DNA from: Avichristensenella sp031549105
GTDB taxonomy: Bacteria > Bacillota > Clostridia > Christensenellales > Aristaeellaceae
Assembly: GCA_031549105.1 (NCBI GenBank)
Contig: JAVBQK010000069.1
Location: 62,001-126,000, forward strand
Direction: 5' to 3'
DNA length: 64,000 nt
In this document: in pieces, positions 26,246 through 34,030 of the stretch
Numbering within the stretch: position 1 is the stretch's first letter
How the letters are laid out: every line of letters starts with the position of its first letter
Translations under genes and position numbers: made by a program
The notes under the pieces: generated by a model
Seen by the model: only the letters and a program-made list of their open reading frames with translations
The model's database searches: none
Told to the model about the DNA's origin: nothing

Positions 26246-27634
26246 CTACTTCACCACCACCCCGTTCACATACAGCTCGTAGCCGTTCGTCTCCACGCTG
26301 TCAAGGCTTCCTCCAAAGCCAGTGATATGCGCGTCGGCGGTCAGTGTCCAGGTGCTGTCCCCATCAAGCGTCACGGTAACCTGGCCCGCGTCGCCTTCCT
26401 GATTTATCGTGCCGGTGAAGGCACTGCCGTTTAGCATCGTTAGGTTCAGGACCGATATTTCGTCCACGACGATCTCACCTTCCAGTATCTGGGCGCTCAC
26501 CGTCATATCGCAGGTGCCGCCGTTCGCGCCTTGCTGGCCCCAGCCGCGGCTGCTGGTGTTGCCGGAGATTTGCATCAGGATGCCGTCATCCGCGGTTGTG
26601 ATCGCCACGCCGGTCAGTTCGATCGTGCAGGCCGTGTTGGTGACATAGAACGTATCGCCGCTGAGGGAGGTGATGCTGCCGCCGGTCATCGCAAAGTCGC
26701 TGCGGCCCACATCGGCGTCACCGGACATACTCTGGTAGATGAAAATCGTCTGTAGGTTGTCGCTATCCCCGCCGTTGGACTGGGTCATATTGCCGGTAAC
26801 GTCGCAGTTGGTGAGTGTAACGGAGTTCTTGCCCTCGATGATCACGCCCTCGGAATGGTTGGCGGTCAGCGTCGCGTTTGCGACCGACACGGCTGCGGTA
26901 CTGTAGACCGCCGGAGAGCCGATGCCGTTGGTGATGTAGGTGCCGCCGTTCACGTTCATGGTTCCGCCGCCCCGGTCGGTGCGGATTGCGGCACTGGAGC
27001 CACCCTGCGTTTCAATATCCAGGTCGCTGGCATTGATCTCTCCGCCCCCCGCCAGCATGATGCCGCCGGAGTTGTTCTGCGTGGTGCGGATGATCGTGCC
27101 CGAAATGTTGATCTTTGCGCCGGTTCCGTAGGCGAACACCGCACTGGCGCCGCTGCCGTCGCTGGTGACGGTGCCGCCGGTCAGGGTCAGGGTCGCGTTA
27201 TCCAGCGCAAGGATTCCGGAATCGAGGCCGTAGAAGGAAGCCGCTTCACTGTTGGATGCATCGCCCGTCTTGGTGACGGTCAGGTCTGTCGCGGTGACGG
27301 TCGCGCCGTTTTCAATGCGCAGTGCATTCTCGTCATCGGCGGAAGATGTATAGGTTTCCGACTGGAGCGCTGCATCCTCGGTGATGGTGGTCGCGCCGGT
27401 GCCGGTGTTTACGGTGCTGGCACCGCCGCCGAAGCCGCCTGCGCCACCAGGTGCGCCATCCGGCGGAGTACCGGTCGGCGGGGTTCCGCTGTCCTCAGGC
27501 ATCGCGGGTGGGGCACTGTTTCCATCGGGCATTGCAGGCGGTGTACCCGCGCTCTCCGCATACGCGGTGATGGACCCAAGGGCCAGAACGGCCGCCAAAA
27601 ACAAAACGATCACTTTTTTCATACTGTGCTTCAT
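26246..27634 (-). CDS. secreted beta-helix protein
   Basis: 462 residues from the ATG at 27634; the ATG at 27622 is also possible, and the upstream GAGGAGG fits neither perfectly. A signal peptide ends near ITAYAES. A Pro/Gly-rich linker (PPAMPDGNSAPPAMPEDSG) follows, then more than ten turns of a right-handed beta-helix with ladder-like N/T/G/V repeats (ALDNATLTLTGGTVTSDGS, INASDLDIETQGGSSAAI, VSVANATLTANHSEGVIIEG). Similar proteins bind polysaccharide or act as adhesins. No lyase active site can be pinned down. Confidence 0.78.
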   Translation of the reverse strand: MKHSMKKVIVLFLAAVLALGSITAYAESAGTPPAMPDGNSAPPAMPEDSGTPPTGTPPDGAPGGAGGFGGGASTVNTGTGATTITEDAALQSETYTSSADDENALRIENGATVTATDLTVTKTGDASNSEAASFYGLDSGILALDNATLTLTGGTVTSDGSGASAVFAYGTGAKINISGTIIRTTQNNSGGIMLAGGGEINASDLDIETQGGSSAAIRTDRGGGTMNVNGGTYITNGIGSPAVYSTAAVSVANATLTANHSEGVIIEGKNSVTLTNCDVTGNMTQSNGGDSDNLQTIFIYQSMSGDADVGRSDFAMTGGSITSLSGDTFYVTNTACTIELTGVAITTADDGILMQISGNTSSRGWGQQGANGGTCDMTVSAQILEGEIVVDEISVLNLTMLNGSAFTGTINQEGDAGQVTVTLDGDSTWTLTADAHITGFGGSLDSVETNGYELYVNGVVVK

Positions 27635-27745
27635 TGCCTCCTCGCTTGATGAGGGCAGTATAGCGCAGAACAAAGCATGCCGCGTGAAAGGTCTGTGAAC
27701 GTTTGTAGAAAATAACGTGGAAATGCGCAGCAGCAGTACAGGCTG

Positions 27746-29752
27746 TCAGTTCAGCCCGATTGCATCGATTTCTTTTCCAAATCTTGTAAGTGCCGCCTCG
27801 CGCATCAATTCGGCCTCATAAGCTCTCTGTGGGTCAGCCAGCAGCTGCCTAATCGCCTGCTGAGTTTCCTCCAGCAGCCTTACATCGCCGCCCAGCGCCG
27901 CGCCTGGCATCTCCGGTGCGCCGTGCTGCCGGGTACCGAACCATTCGCCCGGGCCGCGTTGCTCCAGGTCCTTTTGCGCAATGACGAAGCCATCCGTAGT
28001 GGAGACGAGTGCGTCCAGCCGCTCATTGGATGGGGCCATCAGGAAGCAGTAGCTTTCCGCCGCACCGCGCCCCACGCGCCCGCGCAGTTGGTGCAGCTGC
28101 GAGAGGCCAAACCGGTCCGCGTTTTCGATCACCATCACGCTGGCATTTGGTACGTCCACGCCGACCTCCACGACCGTCGTGGCGACCAGCACGTCCAGCT
28201 CGCCTCGCGAGAACCACGCGAGGATTTCTTCCTGTTCGACGCTCTTTTGCTTGCCGTGCACCAGCCCGACGCGCAGCGACGCGAGCGGGCCCGTGCGCAG
28301 TGTCTCGTACATCTGCTCGACGGACACGGCCTCGACCATCTCGCTCTCGGTCACCAGCGGGCAAACAATATACGCCTGGCGGCCCGCGGACGCCTGCGCG
28401 CGCAGAAAGCCGTAGAGGCCGTTTCGTTTCGCCTCCGGCACGATGTGCGTTTTGACCGGCGTGCGGCCGGGGGGAAGTTCATCCACGATGGACACGTTCA
28501 GATCGCCGAAGAGGATCAGCGAGAGCGTGCGCGGGATGGGCGTCGCGGACAGCACCAGCACGTTTGGCGCGGGGCTGCCCGCGGTCTTCTGGCCAAGCAA
28601 CGTGCGCTGTCTGACGCCAAAGCGGTGCTGCTCGTCGGTGATGGCGAGCCCCAGGTTCTTATACGTGACACCTTCTGAAATGAGCGCGTGCGTGCCGATG
28701 ATCACCTGCGCCTCGCCGGACGCGGCCCTCTCCTGCGCTTCGCGCCGGGCACGGGCGGGCATCTTGCCGGTGAGCAGCGCGCAGGTAATGCCCAGCGGCG
28801 CGAGCAATCGCTCCGCGGTGCGGATATGCTGCGCGGCCAGCACCTCAGTAGGCGCCATCAGCACGCCCTGGAATCCAGCCTTTGCTGCCAGGTACAGCGC
28901 CCCGAACGCGATCGCCGTCTTGCCGCAGCCTACATCACCTTGCACCAGTCGGGCCATCGGCGCGGGCGCAGCGAGGTCCTGGCGGATCTCGTCCAACACG
29001 CGCCGCTGCGCGCCGGTCGGCGCAAACGGCAACGACGCCCAGAACGCTTCCGCCGCCGCGTCATCCAGCGGGATGCGCGCGCCGTCGCCACTGCGCACGC
29101 GGAGGCCCTGGAGGTGCGTCTGGAACAGCGCCAGCTCCTCGAACGCGAGCCGCCGCCGGGCATCGGCCAGCGCCTCGTGCGAGGAGGGAAAGTGCGCCTG
29201 CCGCAGCGCGAACTGGCGCGGGCAGAGATTATAGCGATTCCTGAACGTCTCGGGCAGCACATCGTCGAACCGACCGGCGGAAAGCGCCGCGTCAATCAGC
29301 GTACGCATCGTCTTGGGCGGCACGCTTTGCAGCGGCCGGTACACCGGTTGGATGCACGGCTCATCGACGATCGACGGGCTGACGCACAGCACCTGCCCTG
29401 TCTTCTGCCGCACGATGCGGCCATAGAACCTTAGCCGCTTGCCGGTCGGCAGGTTCTTGGCCATCCACGGCGCGGAGAACCAGGTACACTTGATCGCACC
29501 CGAGCCATCGTTGATCGTCGCCGTCACATACACCCGGCCCTGTATCCGCACCGTGCGCGCCTGGCTTGCGACAATCCCCTCAAACGCCGCCTCCGTGCCG
29601 GGCCTGAGCATCCCTGTCGGCGTCAGCAGCGTGGTATCCCGGTACCCTACGGGCAGCCTCTCCACCAACTGTTCGGGCGCAAAAAGACCCGCCTCCTCCA
29701 GTGCGGAGCGGCGGGCTGGCCCAACCCCTTTGACATCGTTCCAGGTTAGCAT
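27746..29752 (-). CDS. recG: ATP-dependent DNA helicase RecG
   Basis: A 668-residue branch-migration helicase for stalled forks and Holliday junctions. Start 29752 has AAAGGA 6 bases upstream; the longer frame to 29848 is translated repeat and is rejected. An N-terminal wedge/OB domain (LTWNDVKGVGPARRSALEEAG, IVASQARTVRIQGRVYVTATINDGSG) precedes the helicase domain with Walker A GDVGCGKTAIA, TDEQHRFGVRQR and VLVATTVVEVGVDVPNA. It is separated from fakA by hairpin locus E. Confidence 0.96.
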   Translation of the reverse strand: MLTWNDVKGVGPARRSALEEAGLFAPEQLVERLPVGYRDTTLLTPTGMLRPGTEAAFEGIVASQARTVRIQGRVYVTATINDGSGAIKCTWFSAPWMAKNLPTGKRLRFYGRIVRQKTGQVLCVSPSIVDEPCIQPVYRPLQSVPPKTMRTLIDAALSAGRFDDVLPETFRNRYNLCPRQFALRQAHFPSSHEALADARRRLAFEELALFQTHLQGLRVRSGDGARIPLDDAAAEAFWASLPFAPTGAQRRVLDEIRQDLAAPAPMARLVQGDVGCGKTAIAFGALYLAAKAGFQGVLMAPTEVLAAQHIRTAERLLAPLGITCALLTGKMPARARREAQERAASGEAQVIIGTHALISEGVTYKNLGLAITDEQHRFGVRQRTLLGQKTAGSPAPNVLVLSATPIPRTLSLILFGDLNVSIVDELPPGRTPVKTHIVPEAKRNGLYGFLRAQASAGRQAYIVCPLVTESEMVEAVSVEQMYETLRTGPLASLRVGLVHGKQKSVEQEEILAWFSRGELDVLVATTVVEVGVDVPNASVMVIENADRFGLSQLHQLRGRVGRGAAESYCFLMAPSNERLDALVSTTDGFVIAQKDLEQRGPGEWFGTRQHGAPEMPGAALGGDVRLLEETQQAIRQLLADPQRAYEAELMREAALTRFGKEIDAIGLN

Positions 29753-29769
29753 GGGCTGTCCTTTCGGGG

Positions 29770-29870
29770 AGGAACGGGGAGGAACGCCAGGGGGACGCTG
29801 TCCCCCTGGACCCCCTGCCAGGAGGCCCGCCTCCTGGACCTCCGACATTTCGCCTCACGGCGGGAGGGGT
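29770..29870. repeat. intergenic hairpin mosaic, locus E
   Basis: CCAGGGGGAC GCT GTCCCCCTGG (29787-29809), CCAGGAGGC CC GCCTCCTGG (29818-29837), then the constant joint GACATTTCGCCTCACGGCGGGAGGG (29844-29868). Module order and joint match the left arm of locus C. It fills the gap between fakA and recG. Confidence 0.88.
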
Positions 29871-29879
29871 AATCTATCC

Positions 29880-31514
29880 TTATTCTACTGACAGAATATA
29901 GCTGTAGACGGGTTGGCCCCCGGCGTGCATTTCTACATCGCACAGGTCGTATTGTTCGGCGAACTCGTCGGCGAGGGTGCGCGCTTCTTCTTCATCCGCG
30001 CCTTCCCCATAGAAGACGGTGATGAGGGAGTTTTCGTCGGTCACCAGCATCTCCATCAGTTTAACGGCAACGTCGTAGGCGCTCTTGTCGCAGACGGATA
30101 TCTTGCCGTTGTACAGGCCTATGAAGTCGCCCTCATGGATTGTCAGGTCTTCGAACTTGGAATCGCGGATTGCGACCGTGATCATACCGCTCTTGACACG
30201 TTCGGCCGCCTCGGTCATGTTGCGGACGTTCTCTTCGGGCGGTAGGTCTGGCTGGCAGGCGATCACCCCGGCGACGCCCATCGCCACGTTCTTCGTGGGA
30301 ATGACGTACGCGGCACACTTGGAAACCTCCGCCGCCTGCTGTGCTGCCAGGATCACGTTGGAGTTGTTGGGGAAGATAAAAACTGTTTTTGCGTGCACGC
30401 CGTCTATCGCGCTGACGAGATCTTCGATACTCGGGTTCATCGTTTGCCCGCCGTCGACAATGCAGTCGACGCCCAGCTCCGTGAAAATCGCGGAGAAACC
30501 TTCCCCCAGCGATACGGCGACCATGCCCGCTTCTTTATCGGGCTGCTTCTCGGCCTGGGCGCGCTGCCGCTCGCGGCGCTGCTCTACCATGTTTTCAATC
30601 TTCAGGTTGATCAGTTCGCCCAGCGCCAGCGCCGCCTGCAGTGCCTTGCCCGGGTCATTGGTGTGCACGTGCACCTTCACCAGCGTCAGGTCGCCGACGA
30701 CCAGCACGCAGTCGCCGATGCGGTTGAGCTTGCGGCGGAAGGTGGCGATGTCGTCATCGGTGGCGGTGGGCAGCAGGTTCTGGATGAGGAACTCGGTACA
30801 GTAGGCGTAGCGGATATCGCCGATGGCATCGTGGTCATCGTCAAAGGACGCCTCACCGTCGCTGCTCATGCCGATGGGGGACTTGGGGATTTCTTCGCCC
30901 AGCAGCACCGCGTTCATGCCCGCGTAGATCAGCAGCAGGCCGCGCCCGCCCGCATCCACGACACCGGCCTGCTTCAGCGCGGGCAGCATCTCGGGTGTGC
31001 GCCTCAGGATGCTCTCCCCCGAGGAGAGGATCACGCGAAACAGCGCCTCCAGGTCATTGGGGTCTTTTTTTGCCTGCACCTCGGCGCTCTCGGCCACCAC
31101 GCGTGCAACAGTCAGGATGGTGCCCTCCTTGGGCTTCATCATGGCCTTGTACGCCGTCTCCGCGCCGGACTTGAGCGCCCGGGCGAACACCTGCGGGGTG
31201 ACCTCTGCCTCGCCTGCAACGCCGCGGGCAAAGCCACGGAACAGCTGCGAGAGGATGACGCCGGAGTTGCCGCGCGCGCCGCGCAGCGCGCCTTTGGCTA
31301 CGGCCTCGGCCGCCTCGTCCGCGCGGTTCAGTTCTTTTGTGTTCAGCTCCTTAACGGCCGCCATGACCGTCAGGCTCATGTTGGTTCCCGTGTCGCCATC
31401 CGGGACGGGGAAGACATTCAGCGCGTCGACCGCCTCCCGGTTTTGTTCAAGCAAGGCCGCTCCCGCCATCAGCATTTCGCGAAAGAGCAGGCCGTCCATT
31501 TTTGACTGCGCCAA
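29880..31514 (-). CDS. fakA: DAK2-domain kinase, FakA/YloV type
   Basis: 544 residues: a DhaL/DAK2 nucleotide-binding domain at the N-terminus (ALNVFPVPDGDTGTNMS, about 31-47), a middle domain, and a C-terminal DegV-like region (IFPNNSNVILAAQQAAE, MTEAAERVKSGMITVAIRDS). FakA phosphorylates fatty acids bound to a FakB partner for membrane phospholipid synthesis. TTG at 31514 is the likely start: AGGAGG lies 9 bases upstream and the protein then has the family length. A further 57 codons upstream read antisense into yloU and are rejected. Confidence 0.9.
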   Translation of the reverse strand: MAQSKMDGLLFREMLMAGAALLEQNREAVDALNVFPVPDGDTGTNMSLTVMAAVKELNTKELNRADEAAEAVAKGALRGARGNSGVILSQLFRGFARGVAGEAEVTPQVFARALKSGAETAYKAMMKPKEGTILTVARVVAESAEVQAKKDPNDLEALFRVILSSGESILRRTPEMLPALKQAGVVDAGGRGLLLIYAGMNAVLLGEEIPKSPIGMSSDGEASFDDDHDAIGDIRYAYCTEFLIQNLLPTATDDDIATFRRKLNRIGDCVLVVGDLTLVKVHVHTNDPGKALQAALALGELINLKIENMVEQRRERQRAQAEKQPDKEAGMVAVSLGEGFSAIFTELGVDCIVDGGQTMNPSIEDLVSAIDGVHAKTVFIFPNNSNVILAAQQAAEVSKCAAYVIPTKNVAMGVAGVIACQPDLPPEENVRNMTEAAERVKSGMITVAIRDSKFEDLTIHEGDFIGLYNGKISVCDKSAYDVAVKLMEMLVTDENSLITVFYGEGADEEEARTLADEFAEQYDLCDVEMHAGGQPVYSYILSVE

Positions 31515-31536
31515 GGTTGGACGCCTCCTTTGGTAT

Positions 31537-31890
31537 TTAAATGCGAATGCCTTCGACGGAGATGTTGATGCGGCGCACCTTTGCGCCGGCCATGCTTTCC
31601 AGCTTGTACTTGACGGTTTCGATGATGGTCTTGGAGACCGCGACGATCGAAATGCCGTACTCGACGACGACGTACAGGTCGACATCCAGGCTGCCGTCCT
31701 CGGCCAGCTTGATGGCGACGCCTCTTGTTAGATTCTCACGGCCAAGCCATTCCACAATACCATCCTTGGCGCGCTTGGACGACATGGCCACGATGCCATA
31801 GCATTCCAGCGCCGCGTACCCCGCCATGCGGAGCAGCACATCCTCGGTGATGTGAATGGTGCCCAAATCGTTGGTGATTTTGCACTCCAT
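31537..31890 (-). CDS. yloU: Asp23/Gls24 family envelope stress protein (YloU)
   Basis: A 117-residue Asp23-family protein: GTIHITEDVLLRMAGYAALECYGIVAMSSK, then DVDLYVVVEYGISIVAVSKTIIETVKYKLE. Members associate with the membrane and are linked to cell-envelope homeostasis. AGGAGG lies 8 bases before the ATG. The yloU-fakA-recG order matches the Bacillus neighbourhood, which also has rpmB upstream; rpmB is not seen here. Confidence 0.92.
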   Translation of the reverse strand: MECKITNDLGTIHITEDVLLRMAGYAALECYGIVAMSSKRAKDGIVEWLGRENLTRGVAIKLAEDGSLDVDLYVVVEYGISIVAVSKTIIETVKYKLESMAGAKVRRINISVEGIRI

Positions 31891-31916
31891 ACGGGTTGTC
31901 CTCCTTCAGGAAATGG

Positions 31917-31932
31917 GCAGGCTTACGCCTGC
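31917..31932. repeat. hairpin in the yloU leader
   Basis: GCAGGC TTAC GCCTGC, a 6-base perfect stem between the yloU promoter and its ribosome site. Confidence 0.55.
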
Positions 31933-31944
31933 ATGCCCAGTCTT

Positions 31945-31973
31945 AGTATACGCTTTTTTTTCATCTGATGCAA
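31945..31973 (-). promoter_or_regulatory. promoter of the yloU-fakA-recG run
   Basis: Minus strand: TTGCAT (31973-31968), 17 bases, TATACT (31950-31945). Confidence 0.6.
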
Positions 31974-31981
31974 CTATTGCC

Positions 31982-32131
31982 CTGACCGTATTGTTTTTGA
32001 GGGATCAGGGCGAGTGATTTTTCGTCCAGCAAGGAGCCGGAGCGAGGCGTAGCCGGCAGCTACGTCGAGCGGAGGGCGACGCCGCAGGGCGGAAAATGAT
32101 CCGCTCTGAATCTCAAAAATAATGCGGTCAG
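31982..32131. mobile_element. 150 bp full-length palindrome, MITE-like
   Basis: The ends CTGACCGTATTGTTTTTGAG (31982-32001) and the inverse of 32112-32131 agree at 18 of 20 bases. Similarity continues inward for about 28 more bases with many paired transitions. The exact centre is CGTAGC CGGCA GCTACG (32048-32064). No coding capacity and no clear target duplication. The rest of the gap 31891-32356 holds the two flanking promoters and about 165 bases (32135-32299) in which I see nothing I can name. Confidence 0.72.
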
Positions 32132-32299
32132 AGCACTAGTGGTCCATCTATGGAAATATCGCTGGGAGGTCAATGCTTTTTGATGGGTCTGTTGTCGGGC
32201 TACTGTGAGCATGGTACAGCAGACTGCGTTTGCCTCTGCCCATTGCGGCAGCTGCGGCGACGGTTCGGCCCTTTATTTGCATGGTTCATAACCCGCCCG

Positions 32300-32328
32300 T
32301 TTACAGCCAATCCCAAACATGCTATACT
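32300..32328 (+). promoter_or_regulatory. promoter of the secreted acidic protein gene
   Basis: TTTACA (32300-32305), 17 bases, TATACT (32323-32328); the start codon is at 32357 with AAAGGAG before it. Confidence 0.82.
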
Positions 32329-32356
32329 ATGATCACTAACGTAAAGGAGTAACACT

Positions 32357-33940
32357 ATGCAGACTAAAAGAACACTTGCGACGCTGCTGGCCGTCTTTCT
32401 TCTGCTGGCGCAACTGACTACCGCGCTGGCCGAGGCGCCAGCCCCCGCCGCCGCCCAGCCTCTGATGGGGCGTGAAATCCGCACCACCACCGGCCTCACC
32501 TACCACGAGAATCCGCTGGTAGACGAAGCGACCAACGCGACGCTCAAGGCGCTGATTGACTCCGTGAAGCTTTACAGCCGCGTGATGCAGCTGGATGATG
32601 ACGAGGGCTACGGCGAGCTTTCGATGGCCTTCAACGAGGCAGAAGCCGCCTCTGTCCAGTATGTGCAGGAAGAAGACTGCCTCTACATCATCTCCCCGCT
32701 GCTGCCCAGCCCCGTCGCCGTCAAGCGGGACGAGATGGATGTGCTGATGGCGAACCTGCAGGCCTATCTGGGCGAGAACACGGACATGACCGTGGACATG
32801 GCCGCCGTCACACCGGCCGGCAATGTGAACTTGGATTTCGATGCGCTGATGGCGAGCATCGATGAAGAAGCCATGGCCTCCATGAACGCCGCAATGGAAG
32901 AATGGGCCGCGACCTACCTGTCGGCCGAACTGTACGCGGAGGAGCCGCTGGAGTCCATGCTGGGCCTGGACGCCACCACCGCGACCATTTATGAGCTCAG
33001 GGCCCCCGCGCTGGAAGCGCTGATGGACGTGTTCATGCCCATCTTCTCCGATTTTGACGCCTACTGGACCGAGTACTATGGCATGATCACCCAGATGCCC
33101 GAGCTGGAAAGCGAACTGCCGCCGCTGGATGAGTTCATGCAGATGGTGCACTCCATCCCTACCGCGTTTGAAGATGAAGCCATCGTGGGCGAGGACTTCG
33201 TCGCCTACCATGCCGCGTGCATGGATAAGGACGGCAACCCCTCCGTCAACATCGCGCACATCTACTGCCCCGCCGATGAAGATGGCGTAGGTGAGTTTGA
33301 GTTCTACACCGAGTGGAGTGCTGCCGGTGATCAGGCGATCGTCTCGATCTACATTGATGGTGCCACCATCACGCTGAATCTGATGATGCCGGAAGAAACC
33401 GTCACCGAAATTGAGGACGGCCAGATCATCCAGAAGACGTTCCGCGCCATTCTGGGTCTGAACGCCGATGGCGAAGAGACCTACTTTGCGATAGACGCGG
33501 CTTCCGCGAAGACCGTCAAGAGCAACATCACCGACACCGACGTGGAAGTGATCTTCAGCGTGAGCGACGGCGAAGAAGCCTATGTGCTGGATGTGCTCGC
33601 CTGCAGCACCCTCACCGCCGAGGGCGAGGACTACACCTCCCACACGGTCGTTGATATCGCCTTTGGCACGGGCGAGGAAATGTTCGACCTGTTCACCATA
33701 GACCAGATCGTTAAGACCCGTGAACCGCAGGGCGCGCCGTTTAACCCCGCCAGCGACATCCTGTTCTTCTTCCCGGGCAGCCTGGATGAAGATGCGTTTG
33801 CCGACTGGGTCAGCGATGAAGTGATGATGAGCATCACCGAGCAGATGTTCGTGATCCTCGCTGCGCTACCCGAGGAAGTGCTGGCCGCCTTCATGCCTGT
33901 CGAGGGTGTGATAGAGGGAGAGGCCATCATCGCGCCGTAA
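32357..33940 (+). CDS. secreted acidic protein of unknown function
   Basis: A 527-residue protein with a clear signal peptide (MQTKRTLATLLAVFLLLAQLTTALAEA) and a very acidic mature region (many Asp/Glu, Met-rich patches such as DALMASIDEEAMASMNAAMEEW). The C-terminal half alternates hydrophobic and charged residues as in antiparallel sheets. No known domain or active-site motif is recognised. Strong own promoter and terminator; no operon partners. Confidence 0.8.
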   Translation: MQTKRTLATLLAVFLLLAQLTTALAEAPAPAAAQPLMGREIRTTTGLTYHENPLVDEATNATLKALIDSVKLYSRVMQLDDDEGYGELSMAFNEAEAASVQYVQEEDCLYIISPLLPSPVAVKRDEMDVLMANLQAYLGENTDMTVDMAAVTPAGNVNLDFDALMASIDEEAMASMNAAMEEWAATYLSAELYAEEPLESMLGLDATTATIYELRAPALEALMDVFMPIFSDFDAYWTEYYGMITQMPELESELPPLDEFMQMVHSIPTAFEDEAIVGEDFVAYHAACMDKDGNPSVNIAHIYCPADEDGVGEFEFYTEWSAAGDQAIVSIYIDGATITLNLMMPEETVTEIEDGQIIQKTFRAILGLNADGEETYFAIDAASAKTVKSNITDTDVEVIFSVSDGEEAYVLDVLACSTLTAEGEDYTSHTVVDIAFGTGEEMFDLFTIDQIVKTREPQGAPFNPASDILFFFPGSLDEDAFADWVSDEVMMSITEQMFVILAALPEEVLAAFMPVEGVIEGEAIIAP

Positions 33941-33969
33941 CCACGAAGGTTAACCCTAGCGTACAACAC

Positions 33970-34002
33970 AAGGAGCGTCCGGTTTTCCGGGCGCTCCTTT
34001 GC
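33970..34002 (+). terminator. terminator after the secreted acidic protein
   Basis: A 13-base stem, AAGGAGCGTCCGG (33970-33982) with CCGGGCGCTCCTT (33987-33999), one internal G-T pair, TTTT loop, short T run. It is probably bidirectional, as the next gene converges. Confidence 0.75.
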
Positions 34003-34030
34003 TGTGCCTAGTAGTCTACAAAGCGCCCAT

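Noticed and set aside
29753..29848. N-terminal extension of RecG
   Set aside because: It is translated hairpin repeat; the family start MLTWNDVKG at 29752 has its own ribosome site.
30393..31505. 370-codon plus-strand open frame inside fakA
   Set aside because: Antisense shadow of a conserved gene.
31515..31685. N-terminal extension of FakA
   Set aside because: Ser/Arg-rich frame overlapping yloU; the TTG at 31514 gives the normal family length.
32150..32332. 60-codon plus-strand open frame near the palindromic element
   Set aside because: Cys/Arg-rich, poorly placed ribosome site, overlaps the promoter of the next gene.
32336..33643. 435-codon minus-strand open frame
   Set aside because: Antisense to the secreted acidic protein, which has promoter, ribosome site, signal peptide and terminator.
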